64,000 bases of DNA from Macrophomina tecta (GCA_024180945.1 JAKSGN010000035.1:2046001-2110000), one strand, 5' to 3'. Shown: positions 44,355-57,162, counted from the first letter of the stretch. Translations and numbers: made by a program. The notes: generated from the sequence alone by a model not told the origin.

Positions 44355-47255
44355 TTACAGTCTACTCTCCAACGCACTCCATCCCTTTTCTCCAGGCCAT
44401 CTCGCTTCAGGCCACACATGGCGCATCGCCTCCCAGATGTGCGAGACGTGCTCAATACGAAGCCCGGCCTTGACTTCGTCCGGAAGATCCTTCGCGTCCT
44501 TACGGTTACCTTCTGGCAGCAGAACAACCTCGACGCCTGCACGCAGCGCTCCGATCAGCTTCTCCTTGATACCGCCGACCGGGAGCACACGTCCACGCAG
44601 GGAGATCTCGCCAGTCATGGCCAACCGAGGAGAAACCTCCTTGCCGGTAAAGAGAGAGATCAGGGCGATGGTGTGGGCAAGGCCAGCAGAGGGTCCGTCC
44701 TTGGGAATGGCGCCAGAGGGGCAGTGAACGTGGATGCTGCGCTCCTTCATTATATCTTCGTTCGGGTTGGCTGTGAGACCCAGCTCAAATGCGTGAGCCT
44801 TCACCCAGGTAAGCGCTACCTCGACCGACTCCTTGAGGACGTCGCCCAATTTGCCCGTGAGTTGCACACGTCCACTGCCAGGCATGTCAGCAACCTCAAT
44901 GAAGAGGATGCTGCCCTGGCCACCAGTGCTGTAGGCTACAAGGCCAGTGACAACGCCCGGCCGGGAGTGCCGCTCAGCGAGCTCCTCGCTGAACGTCTCG
45001 ACACCAAGGATCTTCTCGAGATCCTCCAGATTAACTTCTGGGTGGTATTGCTCGAGGCTTTGAGTATCGTTGGCTTCTGCGAATTCAACCGCCTTGTAGC
45101 GGCAAACACTGCCAAGCTCGCGTTCGAGGTTGCGAACGCCCGATTCCCGTGTGTACGAAGTGATAATCTTATCGATGACTTCCTCAGGCAAGAGGACCTT
45201 CTCGGAACTCAGACCGTTGGTCGTGATCTGCTTGGGAAGTAGATGCCTTGTAGCGATATGCCTTTTCTCCAACGTTGTGTAGCCAGAGAGCTGGATTGTT
45301 TCCATACGGTCGAGAAGAGGCGGGGGAATAGTGTCCAGGGTGTTTGCAGTTGCAATAAACAGGATCTTGCTGAGATCGATGGGAATATTGACGTAGTGAT
45401 CAGTGAAAGTATGGTTTTGCTCGGGGTCCAGGACTTCCAGCATGGCGGCCGAAGGGTCGCCGTTGTGGTTTGACATGCCAATCTTGTCGATCTCATCGAG
45501 CAGAAAGACTGGATTTGAGACACCGACCTTCTTCAGGCCCTGCACGATGAGACCGGGCATAGCAGCCACGTACGTTCTTCTGTGACCACGAATCTCGGCC
45601 TCATCACGCACACCTCCGAGAGAAATGCGGTGGAACTTGCGGCCCAGAGCAGTGGCGACTGATTTGGCAAGACTAGTCTTTCCAGTTCCTGGAGGACCGA
45701 CAAGCAACAGGATTGGAGACTTGTCAACCATACGCTTCTTCTCCAGCAGGCGAAGCTCGGCTTCACTTGGTTCCCTTGCCACAGCCCTCTCGAGCGAGGT
45801 CTCTTTCTTTGTCTCCTCTTCGGCCTTCTCCTTCTCTCGAGAATCGGCAGCATCATTAGAGCTTTCTTTGGCCGTGGGCCCGGTCAGCAATTTAATCTGG
45901 GCCTCGATGTCCGCATTAACGGATTGCTTGAGCTTGAGAACCGCAAGGTACTCCAACAGACGCTTCTTAATCTTCTCCAGACCGTGGTGATCATCGTCCA
46001 GTTGCTTCCTTGCTCGAGCCAGCGTTTGCGCGTCAAGTTGATCCTCAGTAAGCTTAGACCATGGGATATCGGCCAGGTTCTCCAGATAATTCCTGCACAC
46101 CTGGTACTCAGCCTGCGCCGGGTTCATCTTCTGGAGCCTCTGCAATTCCCTCTGCGCTACCTTCTGCGCCTCAGGACTCATCTTTGCATCATCGAGCCTC
46201 TTCTTCAGTTCATCCAACTCATTACCATCTTCCTGCGCACCGGCACCGGCACCAGCGCCTGGGAAGCCGGGAAAGCCGGGGAACCCGTTCATGTTGCTCA
46301 AGTTATTAGGCATCCGCAACCGGGCCTTGTTCCACTTCTCGATCCTCTCCGCATCGATGCCAGTCGACGGCTTGGCCGAGCTGCTGATCATGCGACTGCT
46401 GCCTTGGATGGTCTGGATCTGCTTCTGCAGGATCTCGATGACGCGCTGCACGCGCTCCTTGACCAAGACGGCGGCCAGTACGCGCAGTTTCTCCTCGTGT
46501 GTGCACTCGATAGCGTTCGCGGCCATAACGTCCGCGAGCAAGCCGGCTTCGGACACATCCTTCTTCGCGATAAACAGCTCCAACCGCCGCGCCATCAAGG
46601 GCGTTATCGTGATGTTCATTCGGGGCAGGATGGAGGATAACCGGACGAGGGCGAGGTACTCGCGCGACAGCTGCTTGAGCTCGGAGAAGAGGTTGAGCAT
46701 GGTGGCGTCGGTGGGATTGATAACTGTGCGGAAACGCAATGCATTAGCACAGGACTACTTCCAAGTAGGGAAGAGATTAAGGCTGTGCATACACTCATCT
46801 TCGAGATGGACCAATTCCGCCTCAAAGTAGGGCCGCTCCTGGATGACATTTTGGACCTTGAAGCGGCTGATGCCCTCCACGAGGAGGCTCAGTTCGCCCT
46901 GACCGCGGCCTTGCACCCCAGAGACTTTTGCAACGGTGCCATAGGAGAACAGGTCGTCCTTGGTGGCGTGGACGGGGTCCTTGACCTCGGGCTTCGCCGG
47001 CTTCTTCTTGGCTGCGGCATCGGAGTCAATGAGACGCTTGCCGTCGCGCGAGAGGAGAGGCGAGCCCAGCGGGACGCAGCCTATTGTGACGGGAGCATCG
47101 TTCTTGGGGCTGGCGGCACGGCTGTAGATGTGGGCGAGGAGCGACGCCACATCGGCACGGTTCACGATGGGGAGGTTGAGGGTCACGCCGGGGAAGAGGG
47201 CGGATCCACCGGCAAGCGGGATGATAGGAAGCACTCTTGATTTTGGGTTCGCCAT
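44355..47255 (-). CDS. Peroxisomal Lon-type ATP-dependent protease
   Basis: 943 aa; minus-strand exons 47255..46793 and 46723..44355 (69-nt intron, GTATGC..ACAG). The N-terminal LAN substrate-binding domain starts [21 protein letters not shown] Gly/Pro/Ala-rich linker near 300-315 is followed by a coiled coil ([20 protein letters not shown]). In the AAA+ module, Walker A is GPPGTGKT at ~496-503, Walker B VFLLDEID at ~559-566, and the arginine-rich [19 protein letters not shown] lies in the lid. The protease domain has KDGPSAG with Ser833 and GGIKEK with Lys876 as the catalytic dyad. The chain ends in Ser-Arg-Leu, a type 1 peroxisomal targeting signal, and there is no mitochondrial presequence, so this is the peroxisomal rather than the Pim1 paralogue. 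It degrades misfolded matrix proteins. Confidence 0.94.
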
Positions 47256-47852
47256 CAATGGATTGGAGAGGCGGTAGGGACCGTGCAAGGAGGAAGAAGT
47301 GGGAGCGGAATGTGTTCGATAGGAGCGAGAGAGCAGGTGGAGCTGGGTACCTATATCGTAACCCGCGACCCTTACCTCGGCCACTCGACACCCATGCCCC
47401 GCGGTCACGTGCGCCAGCGCCGGGCAAGCTCTGGCAAACTCCTGGCGTGGCCACCCGGATTCAACACGCCTCATGTTCTGGAAGGCTCCACGTAGGTACG
47501 TACACCGCCCGACATGGTGCTGCTAGACCCTCCAGACGAGCAATGAGCGCCCAGCCGCTCCTGCGTGCAACTGCAGCCTCCACCCCAGACTGAGCACGGT
47601 GGGCCGCCAAGCCCCCACTCCCGAGCTCCCGATAGGAGCAGCATGCAGATCTCAGGTCGTCCGCGACAATGCTCAATTAATATGGGTATTTGCAACACCA
47701 ACATCCCAAACTCCATACACATCTAACACCGTGCTAAAGATAATGCGCCATGGGTTGGCGCTTCTGAAACCAATAGCAAATAATACAGCGCCTGACCCGG
47801 CCGTAAGTACCAACAATGAGAACAATTAGTAATCCATGCCGAAGTGCTACAC
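47256..47852. other. Intergenic region
   Basis: 597 bp: Lon promoter side and RRN6 3' flank (both minus strand). No feature recognised. Confidence 0.55.
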
Positions 47853-50800
47853 TTAGAATCCTTCTGTCCGCCTCCTCTTCTTCTTCGGCCGTCCACCATG
47901 GGTCCCTCTCTCCACTTGTGTCGACGTTACCAGCTGAGACGAAGAAGGCCCCACCTGACTGGATTGCGGGGCAAATCCACGAACTGGTGAACTCCTCGGC
48001 AATGCCGGCGGCGCAGCCGGCTGTGACACAACTGTTAACCGCGGTGTCTGCGACACTGATTGTTGTGATTGTTGGAAGAGCTCCGTTTCCCGTCGTTGTC
48101 GCTTTGCCTTCTTTTCCGCCTGCTTCAACAGCTTCTCACGCTCTTTTGCAGAGAGGTTTGGATCATGTAGAGAAGACTTACGTCTTCCTTTGTCCCAAAT
48201 GTAATTGTTTTCATCGCGGTTCGTCCGATATTCCTCGCCAATTCTCCACCGAGACAATACTTGCTTTCCAATCGGCGGCAGGTCTCGTACTTTGTTATGG
48301 CCACTGGTCAGCTGTACTCCATACCGGCTGAGCCTGTTGATAAATGATGTATCCGTATGAGTTGATATGCCAGACGCAAATGTGACCTCTGAGGCAAGTG
48401 AGGGCGTATGTTCTGGTGTTGGCAGCGCATATCCTGGCATTTGACTGGATTCTGGTTGAAAGAGTTCAAGTCCCAAAGAGCTTCGTCGTGCTGATCCCTT
48501 TGGATCCCTGCGAGAAGCCAGGGGAGAGGCCAATCCACTCTCATCCATGAGCTGCGATTCTTCAACTGGCTCCGCTCCTTGCTGAGATTCTTGTCTGGCT
48601 AACTGGACGCTCGCTAGGCATAATTTCACCGCTGTGCATCTAGCTAGCCTCTCGGTTTCTAATCGCTTTCTTGCAGTGGTTTCCGCTGGCAAACGGGAAA
48701 TCGCCCAGCGAAGGACTTTCTCATACGTAAGAGAGACAGACGGATAGCCATCTTCGAACGCGACGTCTTCGTGTAAAGAAGCCAATTGGATCGGTTTGAT
48801 GGCGAGGAAGGCCTCTTCACCATCTTGCTTAAACGTTGTCGTGACCAGTTCCGAGAAGGCGGCCGATGTCTTGTCAATGTCGGAAACATCAAGGCGGTAG
48901 TCTAAACTGGCAAGATGGTGTCTATGCAAGAGTCAGTGTTGATTGAGCTGTATTTTGGCCAGTCGTCACTTACAGTGTATCTTGACTACCTTCATCCGCA
49001 TCAATCGAAGCGATGTCCGTTCGAAGCTCAGCAATGACGTCAAGAGCATCTTCCTTTGAGAGTTTGTTAAGCTCGCTGATAACTTCGTAGATGCGGCTAT
49101 AGTCCCGGCGAAATGGTCTGACAGATCTCCGCGCAGCTCTCCGTCTCCGCCAGTGATGCTCCCGGGGCTCCCCTTCGAGCTCTTCCGCGTCATCTGGTAC
49201 GACAAACGAATCATCTAGCACACGGGTTGAACTTCGCGTATTACTATTACGGATCTGCGAGGGGCACTCCACCGAAGCTTGCCGTTCGGCCAATTGACCC
49301 GGGACATCGTTAGAAGCGAAAACTAGTACCCGGCTTGCCTCCAAACTTTGTGAAAGTACATGGACGCTGAAGAACTGGACGCCGCGCTCCATGTAACCGC
49401 AGCCAGGTCCAGAGATTGTGGCCCGTGAGTCTTGGCCAAATTCGAGGGCGTCCATATGAATCCCGCGTACTGCCCCTGGTTCGATAGATCGAAATAACCA
49501 TGCAGGATCGGAGACAGAAACCAATAGGTCCAAATCCACATGTTGTCGGTAGCGAAATGCAATAAAGCCTTGAATGCATTTCGACCGGAGAAGCACAACA
49601 ATATCTTAAATATGGTAAGCATGTTTCTTTATGCTAGTTCCAGAAAAACTTGAACGTACCTTCGCCATCAACGAATGGAGACAGTTGCATAGTCAAATCC
49701 TCCTCGTTCAAGAAGTGCCGCCAAGAAAGCAAAATATCTGCATCGATCTTTTTGCCTTGGTCGTACTTCTTAAGATTTGGCGTTCTGAGCACCAAGAGAT
49801 GAGTCGAGGTTAACACTAGGATGTGGCTTGATTCTCGAGGGTCCCTCCTCACATCGAGAATCCAGGAGGTAGAGTGGGCGAGTCTGAGGCTCGATGGTGT
49901 CAAAAAGACGGACCGATCCTGAAAGTCCACAAATTGTATGGCACGCCGGTTGCAAACCAGTATCGTGCTCACATCACTCGCCCACAGAACGCGACCCCAT
50001 CCATCATATTGACCGGCCAACGTACCCGCTTGGATATCAGAAGCGTCGAGAGGAAATTCAAAGCACCCATGTTTCGTCAAAATAGTGCTATGACCAGATT
50101 GACCCTTCCATCTTCTACCTTCAATATCATAGACATTCCAGTTTCCCTCTTGATCCAGCGTTGCGAATTGCCGCTGGTACCAAGGATTAAAGGCAACATC
50201 TGCAAAGCCAGGACTGTCTGACGGGAGATTGAGGGATTCCAGAAGACTGGCCTCGAGTCTCGAAGGCGGGAAAAGGCGAGGTGAGCTAGAGTCTTTCGGC
50301 GGCACCGGTACCCTGTGGTACAGCGGCTGGAACAAATGGACGGATCGCGCGGTACGCACGGCCAAGAAGGTGCTGCGTTCGTCATCCTGGCAGGCGCAAC
50401 AGATTTGCAGAATAGGTGCACCAGATCCGGCCCACCAGCCGACATCGCCATGTTGAAGCGAGGGTACCCTCAACCAAACGCTTTTGTCGCTTGACCAGCC
50501 GTGCTGCTCCATGTCAAGACGCACCAAGCGAAGAGCATCGCCGGCTGGACCAGCTGGGAGAGCAGCGATCCTGACGGTTCCCTTTGAGCCTTTATTATCC
50601 ACATCGCCTGCTCTCCCGCAAGCCAGCAAATCCCCGGCTAAAGGATCGAAGTTGGAAGCAACTGCATTAACGGCGTCGGAAACTTGCGCGGCACGACCGA
50701 GAAGAGAAGCGGCAGCTCGGAGCTCAGGATTTAGGGACAGGAGGTGCTTCTGCTGGGCGTCGAGACGAGTTGCGGGGCTCACAGAGAAGCTCGATTCGGA

Positions 50801-50956
50801 GGCAGTGGCCGGAATCTCGGTGTGAAGGCGACCTAAGGGATGGAAGACGCGGCGGACGCCTGGGACTCGCTTGAAGGCCCAGGTCTTGTTATCGACATCG
50901 TATATGGCCTGACCAAAGTGACCATAGTGCAGGTCCTCGACGCCCGGGTCGGTCAT
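47853..50956 (-). CDS. RRN6: RNA polymerase I core-factor subunit Rrn6-like
   Basis: 998 aa; minus-strand exons 50956..49660, 49604..48974 and 48921..47853 (introns of 55 and 52 nt). Rrn6 is the WD40-containing core-factor subunit that places polymerase I at the rDNA promoter. The N-terminus shows the family blocks DLHYGHFGQAIYDVDNKTW and RVFHPLG. The propeller region contains SPGFADVAFNPWYQRQFATL, GNWNVYDIEGRRWKG, GWGRVLWASDVSTILVCNRR and SWILDVRRDPRESSHILVLT. Exon 2 continues through FRSIEPGAVRGIH. Exon 3 has LASLDYRLDVSDIDKTSAAF, a helical region, then a disordered tail ending in a basic cluster (GRPKKKRRRTEGF), the usual end of fungal Rrn6. Head to head with SPC25 (499 bp between starts). 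Confidence 0.9.
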
Positions 50957-51455
50957 TCGGTTTTGGTGGTATTTTGCGGGCGGAGAAGATCATGTCTTCC
51001 AGAGTGACAGCGTTCCGGTCGGAGCAGCCGCATTTGCTGTGCGGTAATTGCGGTCAGGACTTTGAGGGCATGCTGCAGGCGCCCTGGCGCAGCGACGAAG
51101 GTAGAAAAGCTGGGGCAGCTGCAGGTTGAGAAAGTCGAAGAGGCGAGTGATCGCATTTCCCGCCGCCGCTGCAAGATGACGGGAATTTTCCCAGCCCTAG
51201 CCGGCGCCAACGAGTCAACGCCACCGAGGTGCACCCGTCACCGGGCCAACGACCCTGTTAGCGCTGGATTGTCTGTGCGGACGCTGCTCAACACCAAGGC
51301 CGATGCCCTGCGCGTCCGCCCACGACTGACAATTACCACCGCACGTCAACCACCCGCATACTTTGCTGTACCCCGCGCAGCATCCAGTTACGCTCTACGA
51401 CATTATAAGGAGTCGCATACTACGCCCGACAACACGCGCAGCCGCATCTCCGACT
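50957..51455. promoter_or_regulatory. Shared divergent promoter region (RRN6 / SPC25)
   Basis: 499 bp between divergent start codons. An open frame overlaps SPC25 exon 1 but has no domain content. No TATA element seen. Confidence 0.4.
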
Positions 51456-52291
51456 ATGGCTACCGCCATATTCGACCCGTCCCTCTCCGCGAGCGGGATG
51501 CGCGCTCCCTTCTCGTCCGCGGACGCACCTTCGATGGTCGACTCGATGCCCGCTATCAATTTCGGATTCGATGACCTCCGCCAGCGCATGGCAGCGTTCC
51601 AGGCGCGCTTCGACAACTTCCTGGAAAAGGGTCGCAAGCGCGTCATGGACGAGCGCAACCAATTCCGCATGAACATTGCAGAAATGAAGGGTATGCACAC
51701 ATCAACATATCCCAGTCACCTTGATCCCAGCTAACGCACTCTTCTGCAGAGGACCAGCGCCACAAGGAGCGGGAGATCGAAATCCTGACGCTGAAATCGA
51801 AGACACACCAGCAGACACTCGCGAAGGAGGCCCAGGAGACGTCCGAGATGCAGAACGCCATATCCACGCTCAAGTCGCGCAGAGACGAGCAGATCGCTCG
51901 CCGTGATGCTCTGAAGGCACAGATCGCCGAAGTACAACAACAGCTCGCCGCCAAGCGTGACGTCCAACGCCAGCATGCCCGCTATCTCGACTCGCACACC
52001 CGCGTCAACAATCCTGAGCTCGCGTTCTGGCAGGATTACCTATGCATGTACATCGATGGTGCCGGTCTCAACAACCGTCTCAAGTTTACCTATACTCATA
52101 TCAACGACCGAGATTGGGACAAGGAGGCATGGTTCGAGCTAGACATTACTAGCGAATACAGAATAATCAGCATGAAGCCCAAGCTCGAGGTAGACGAGAT
52201 CGAGAGCGCCCTAGATTTGGTCAATGGCCAGAAGGATTTCCCTGGCTTCTTCAAACGGATGAGAGAGCTGTTCATTGAGGCTTTAAAATAA
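51456..52291 (+). CDS. SPC25: Kinetochore Ndc80-complex subunit Spc25
   Basis: 258 aa from exons 51456..51690 and 51750..52291 (59-nt intron, GTATGC..TGCAG). Spc25 pairs with Spc24 to anchor the Ndc80 complex to the inner kinetochore. The N-terminus reads FGFDDLRQRMAAFQARFDNF, followed by a long coiled coil from ~60 to 165 (EIEILTLKSKTHQQTLAKEA, RDALKAQIAEVQQQLAAKRD). The C-terminal globular RWD-type domain reads LAFWQDYLCMYIDGAGLNNR, LKFTYTHINDRDWDKEAWFE, then LEVDEIESALDLVNGQKDFP and ends in GFFKRMRELFIEALK, matching fungal Spc25. The ATG at 51456 starts the conserved sequence; the in-frame upstream extension is Arg-rich leader. Convergent with the helicase gene, 168 bp stop to stop. Confidence 0.93.
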
Positions 52292-52459
52292 GGTGCTTAG
52301 GCCTGATCCGGGTTTTTGGAGTTCGGGTGTAGGGGTTCGGGATACCATCATGTTGTCACGACTGGAGTGATTTCTTGGGTTCATCTGATGTTGCCATTGC
52401 AAGGCTGCCTTTCTGTAAATTTTGCAGAACTAAATTTTGCAGAACTTTTCCCTGTTATT

Positions 52460-54581
52460 CTACCGTGTACTGTAATACTGTGGGGCATACTCCAATAGCC
52501 AGCTTTTTTCGATCTTCGTAACGTCCCTGATGAAAGTCTTGTTCCCTGTCTCCATGATCTCGTGAAATATGACCCAGTCTGCTTTGCGGTTCTGTTTCGG
52601 TTCAGTAAAGGCAATAGCTCTACCAGGCGGAAACAATAACTTACAAACATTAGCGACGTAGGGTGGGCATGCAGTACCATTCCTCCGTCTATAGTCTTGA
52701 ACGTGCCATCCGGCTGCATTCTAGCAGCATGAGCAAAGAAGCCAGTCGTCAAACACCTCCGAATTTGCTCGGCCTTGTCCGGCCCACCCACACGAAGTAC
52801 ATCGGAGTTTGCCAGGCTCTCCTCTACATTGATACCCAAACGCTCAAGATATTTCCTAAGCTGGTTCCGAATGCTGACTGCTCGTGCCATCGATTTGAAG
52901 TTCAAGTAGTTGTCCCTGCACCACTTGGCATCCTTCTTCCCCTTGGTGACAAACGCATGGTAGACGTTGAGAAGGGTCAGGTGATCTCCTTCTTCAGCAG
53001 CAAACTTCCGCCTTGCGCCTTCCTGTGCCTTCTTTTGGCCCTCATGCGAGAACCATACATTGCCTTGCAGGCTGGTCATGGCAGCAATTGAGAGCACTTC
53101 GCTTAGGCAGCCGAAGCCTTGCGCGGACAATAGGGCTTTGGCCATCATCGGTTCGACTGCCAACTCAGCCATCCGCGTACCCAGTGGCTTCGTGAGCTTG
53201 GCATAGTCATCTAGGGCTCCGAGAGAATAAAGCAGTTCAAGAGCTCTGATGACGAGCTCTGCTGGCGGAGGGGTCAAGTAATCGAATCTTGCGATGTTGT
53301 CAATACCCAAAGATTTGAGCTGCAGGATGACTGGGGCCAAATTAGAGCGTTGTATTTCCGGAACCGTCGCTTCTGGGAGGGCTTCGAAGGCTTGTTCTGT
53401 GTAGAGACGATAGCATTTTCCTGGTTTGGTACGTCCAGCACGGCCAGCACGTTGCGTTGCGGAAGCCTTTGAAACGGGAGTGGCTGTGAGAGTCTCGATG
53501 CCGGTATTCGGGTTGTAAGCGCGCAACTTTACGTAGCCGCAATCAATCACGTAGACAATCCCGTCAATTGTCACCGAAGCTTCTGCAATATTTGTAGCTA
53601 CGATGACTTTCCGTGTGTTCTCTGCAGTAGGCTCAAAGACGTACATCTGCTGGTCCGTCGGCAATCCTGCATAGAGCGGCAACGCCTGAATAGAAGGAGC
53701 CTTGGGATTGAGATTTACAGCCCGGTCTGCAATCATTTCCAGGGCTGTGTTTATCTCCTCACGGCCAGTCATGAATATCAGAACGTCGCCTTCGGGCTCT
53801 TGAGCGTGGATGTCGAACACAGTCTTGACGGCCCTCTCGACGTAATCCTCGGCAGGCTTCTCCAGGTAGTGGATGTCAACGGGGTACATGCGTCCCTCAA
53901 GGCTGATAATGCGGCCAATACTGCCACCAAGTTCCCCACTACCATCGCCGTTCTCACCAGCATCTCCGGCAAAGAACCTCAGGAAGTCCTCAGCTTGTAG
54001 AGTAGCACTGCTCACCACTATACGTAGCTCAGGACGCTTTCTCAGAATCTTCTTCAGGAGCCCAAGGAGGAGATCAGAGCTGAGAGAGCGCTCATGGGCC
54101 TCATCAACCATGATGACAGAATAGCGCGAGAGGAGTGGGTCAACTAGAGCTTCCCTGAGAAGCATACCATCCGTGAGGAACTTGATGCGGGTAGCAGCCG
54201 AGGTGACGTCCTCGAATCTGATGGAATAGCCGACGTCTTGACCAAGGTTGCATCCCATTTCCTCAGCTACCCTAGCGGCAACGGAGGTGGCAGCGACCCG
54301 GCGAGGCTGTGGAAATCATGTCAGGGAAGCATAAGGTTGGACTAAAACGGAGCTGACTAACCCACCTGCGTGACAGCCATGAGTTTGCCTTGGGCACACC
54401 ATCCTGCTTGGTCTAGGAATTGGGGGATTTGGGTTGTCTTGCCGCTACCGGTATGGCCCACGACGATGGTGACAGGGAATGTCTCGACAAGATAAAGAAG
54501 AGCATCGCGGTGGCGGGCGATGGGAAGCAGGGCGGCCGGCTTGTAGAGGGCGGGCACCAGATCAACTTCCTGGTCAGCCAT
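52460..54581 (-). CDS. DEAH-box RNA helicase, DHX35-like
   Basis: 669 aa; minus-strand exons 54581..54366, 54306..52645 and 52591..52460 (introns of 59 and 53 nt). DHX35-type helicases are associated with the catalytic spliceosome in animals and many fungi. Motif I is [15 protein letters not shown], Ia [58 protein letters not shown] and [14 protein letters not shown]. The ratchet/winged-helix and OB-fold regions follow ([62 protein letters not shown]). It lacks the long N-terminal extension of Prp2/16/22. The N-terminus is uncertain: an upstream in-frame ATG at 54749 would add 56 residues that look like leader sequence. Confidence 0.9.
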
Positions 54582-54925
54582 TGAGGAGGGAGGCGGCGAG
54601 GAGAAGGGCTCCGTGCGGCAAAGGGGCGGGCCGGTGGATCGTCTGGCGGTAAGCGACCGTGTGGCCCCTTTGACAGCTGTAGATGATGGTTGATGATTTT
54701 GGGCCAGCGCAGCACGGGCCGGGACTAGTGGCTGCCGAAAGAACGTCATTGCGCGGTGCAGGGCAGGGGCACTGCCGCGCCGGCTCCAAGCTGGTACATT
54801 CTAGCCTCCAGGCTGCACACCAACTCTCTCTCCACCAACTTCCACACTCACAGCTCTTTCTGTGCGCAGCCCCTGTCATAGCAACTGCAAGCTCGAGCGC
54901 TCGCCCCCGCCTGCCGCCCGCCGCC
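54582..54925. promoter_or_regulatory. Shared divergent promoter region (DHX35-like / CUE5-like)
   Basis: 344 bp between divergent start codons. No TATA element seen; bidirectional use is inferred from spacing. Confidence 0.4.
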
Positions 54926-56432
54926 ATGTCCGAGAAACCGGCCGCCGACAAGAGGCCCCGCCCAGTATGTCCGCAGGCGCCCCGCCCGAAATTGATCGCT
55001 ACTACGCAGCAAATAGATCGACCGGAAGCTGATATATATAGGAGAGCATCACTACAAAACCAGACATGGATTTCGCTTCCGACGATGAGGCACCCACGCC
55101 TGCCACCGCCGCCCATCCTACTATCTCGCCTCAGCCCAAGAAGGTGAGCTTCCAGGAGCCCGCCATCGAGGAAGACGAAACACCCCCACCGAAGCCCCCG
55201 CGACCCATGAGCCCGATGGCGCAGGCAGAGGCTACCCTCATCGAGGCCTTTCCGGACACCGATCCCAAGGTCGTCAAGGCTGTGTTAGTCGCAAGCAACG
55301 GCAAGGTCGAGCCTGCCTTCAATGCCTTGTTGAGTACGTCCACGTGTCGCGCCGCCGAGAACCTGAGCTGACACAGCCCAGGCATGTCCGACCCGAATTT
55401 CAAGGCCGAAGACGTCCCACCACCACAGCCGCCTCGCCCCAGCCAGCCGCGTACACAGGTTGAGCAGGACGAGCTATACGCGCGCCAGCTCGCCGCTCAT
55501 TTCCAGTCCTCAGGCAGCAGGCCCCTTCCGCAACACCGCGCTCAGCCATCGGAGGATGATCGCGAGCATAGCTTCTTTGATGGTGAGAACTGCGCGCCCC
55601 ACTCCGCACAGCTGTTCGCATATTGACGAGTCCAGACGACCTGCCTGTCATCCAGGAGAACATCAAGAAGGGCTTTCTCGAGACTCAGTCAAAGCTGAAC
55701 AAGTTTTTCACCGACTTCAAGAAGAAGTTGGACGGGGAAGAGGATGACGAACCGCAACCGGGCCAGGCAGGATCTAGCCAGTATCGCCGTCAGAACTTCG
55801 GCCCCTCACAGTCAGATCAGATGTACGGCATCCGCAGGAGTGCGGAAGGAAGGCGCAGTGCTGATCGCGAGCGTTACGATGCCGATCCACGCGTACTTGG
55901 GGACGACTTCGCTGGGCTTGAGCTCCGCGACAACGAAGGTATGTGGCCGTTTATGCCCATTAGTCATTTTGTTGCGCAGTTGGAATCTAACCGACTCTCC
56001 CAAGTAGCAGCTCAGAAGCGTTCTAACCGACCTTTAGCGAACCCCAATCTATTTAAGCCCACTCCGAAGCCTCCTCAATCCGGTCCTGTGGACGAGGTTG
56101 ACGCGCTGTACCGCAATCCTACGCCGCCTCGCCAGCCATCCCCTGGCGCGAACAAGACGAAGAAGTGGCAGCCTTTGACCTCTGTGGCGCCGAACCCCGA
56201 AGCCGACGACCATGATCCGTTCAGCTTGGGCGACAGTGATGATGAGCAGGAGGCAAAGACAAAGGACATCAAGGCCGATGATAGCGAGAGGTTGAAGAAG
56301 GCCGCTGCCGAATCGGATGCGAACGACAAGAAGGATTCCGGATCATCCCCAGGTCCGGAGGAGAGGGAAAGGAGCGGCAGTGTGGGCCAGAAGGATAAGG
56401 TGGCGGAGGAGCTTCTGACTGGGAAGAAATAA
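54926..56432 (+). CDS. CUE-domain ubiquitin-binding adaptor, Cue5-like
   Basis: 418 aa from exons 54926..54964, 55042..55333, 55382..55582, 55636..55938 and 56011..56432. Cue5 links ubiquitinated aggregates to Atg8 for autophagic clearance. Exon 1 encodes MSEKPAADKRPRP and splices to ESITTKPDMDFASDDEAPTP, which fits the fungal family. The CUE domain spans ~55-105: PMAQAEATLIEAFPDTDPKV, VKAVLVASNGKVEPAFNALL and a trailing SMSDP. Then come a Pro-rich linker, the conserved DELYARQLAAHF, a helix (VIQENIKKGFLETQSKLNKF, TDFKKKLDG), a short RSNRPLANPNLFKPTPKP block, and an acidic tail. Intron 4 (55939-56010) is 72 nt with no stop, so it can be retained in frame. An internal ATG at 55066 is an alternative start. 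Confidence 0.88.
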
Positions 56433-57162
56433 AAGCTGCTTCCTCAGCCGATCTCTGGAGCGAAGTAATCCATGGGCTGCTGTTGTTGGGAAATTTCGAC
56501 TGGTTGCAGGATACCACGGTGAGGCATTTTATCATTAGTTTCTTAAGGTAAGACGGTTGTGAAAAGATATCGATCACTCGCTTGCTGTCCACAGTTAGAT
56601 TGTGCAAGAACGGGCATTGTTTGGGAGCGTGAGGTCACACTGGTTACGACACAACCGTCGAGGATAAGCACATGCCGTCTGTCTGATGGGCTCGGGGAGA
56701 AATGTACGAATAAACGCATGGATTCTTTCAAACGTCCAGTATACAATATGGGTCTAACTAACAACTTTGACCTCGAAGCTCATTGCCCACAGGTCGATAC
56801 TGAGATGACTTGCGCCGATCTTTCCAGGTACTGGTCTCGGATTCTTGGTCATGGGCCGCTTTCTCTCTTTGCCGCCACGGTATGCCAATCGTCCTCAATG
56901 CTGCTCGCTCTTCGCTGTGGCTTTCCCTGCAGGCCGAAGCCCTAGGTAGTTCCCCACTTCCCCGGCAAGCGTGGAGGATATACTTTCCTCTCGCGGCTTA
57001 GCGCCGCCCATCACCTGGCGCCTAGCATTCGATGACATGGGCAGCTCAAGTAACCGCACAGATACCGCTCGAGTGTCAGTCAGCTATTAATACCCGGCCA
57101 ATTCACTTCTCAGTCTTCTTGCCACCCACTCGTCTCGTTTGACCAGGCTCGTTTATTCAAAA
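56433..57162. other. Intergenic region
   Basis: 730 bp between genes on the same strand. A TATTAATA element at 57085 is the only candidate site seen. Confidence 0.5.
57085..57092 (+). promoter_or_regulatory. Candidate TATA-like element for the agmatinase-family gene
   Basis: TATTAATA about 78 bp before the start codon at 57163, followed by a CT-rich stretch as in fungal core promoters. Confidence 0.3.

Noticed and set aside
44418..45242. 274-codon plus-strand frame over Lon
   Set aside because: Antisense shadow of the conserved protease domain.
51062..51574. 170-codon frame overlapping the start of SPC25
   Set aside because: Arg/Thr-rich, no domain, and overlaps SPC25 exon 1 in another frame.
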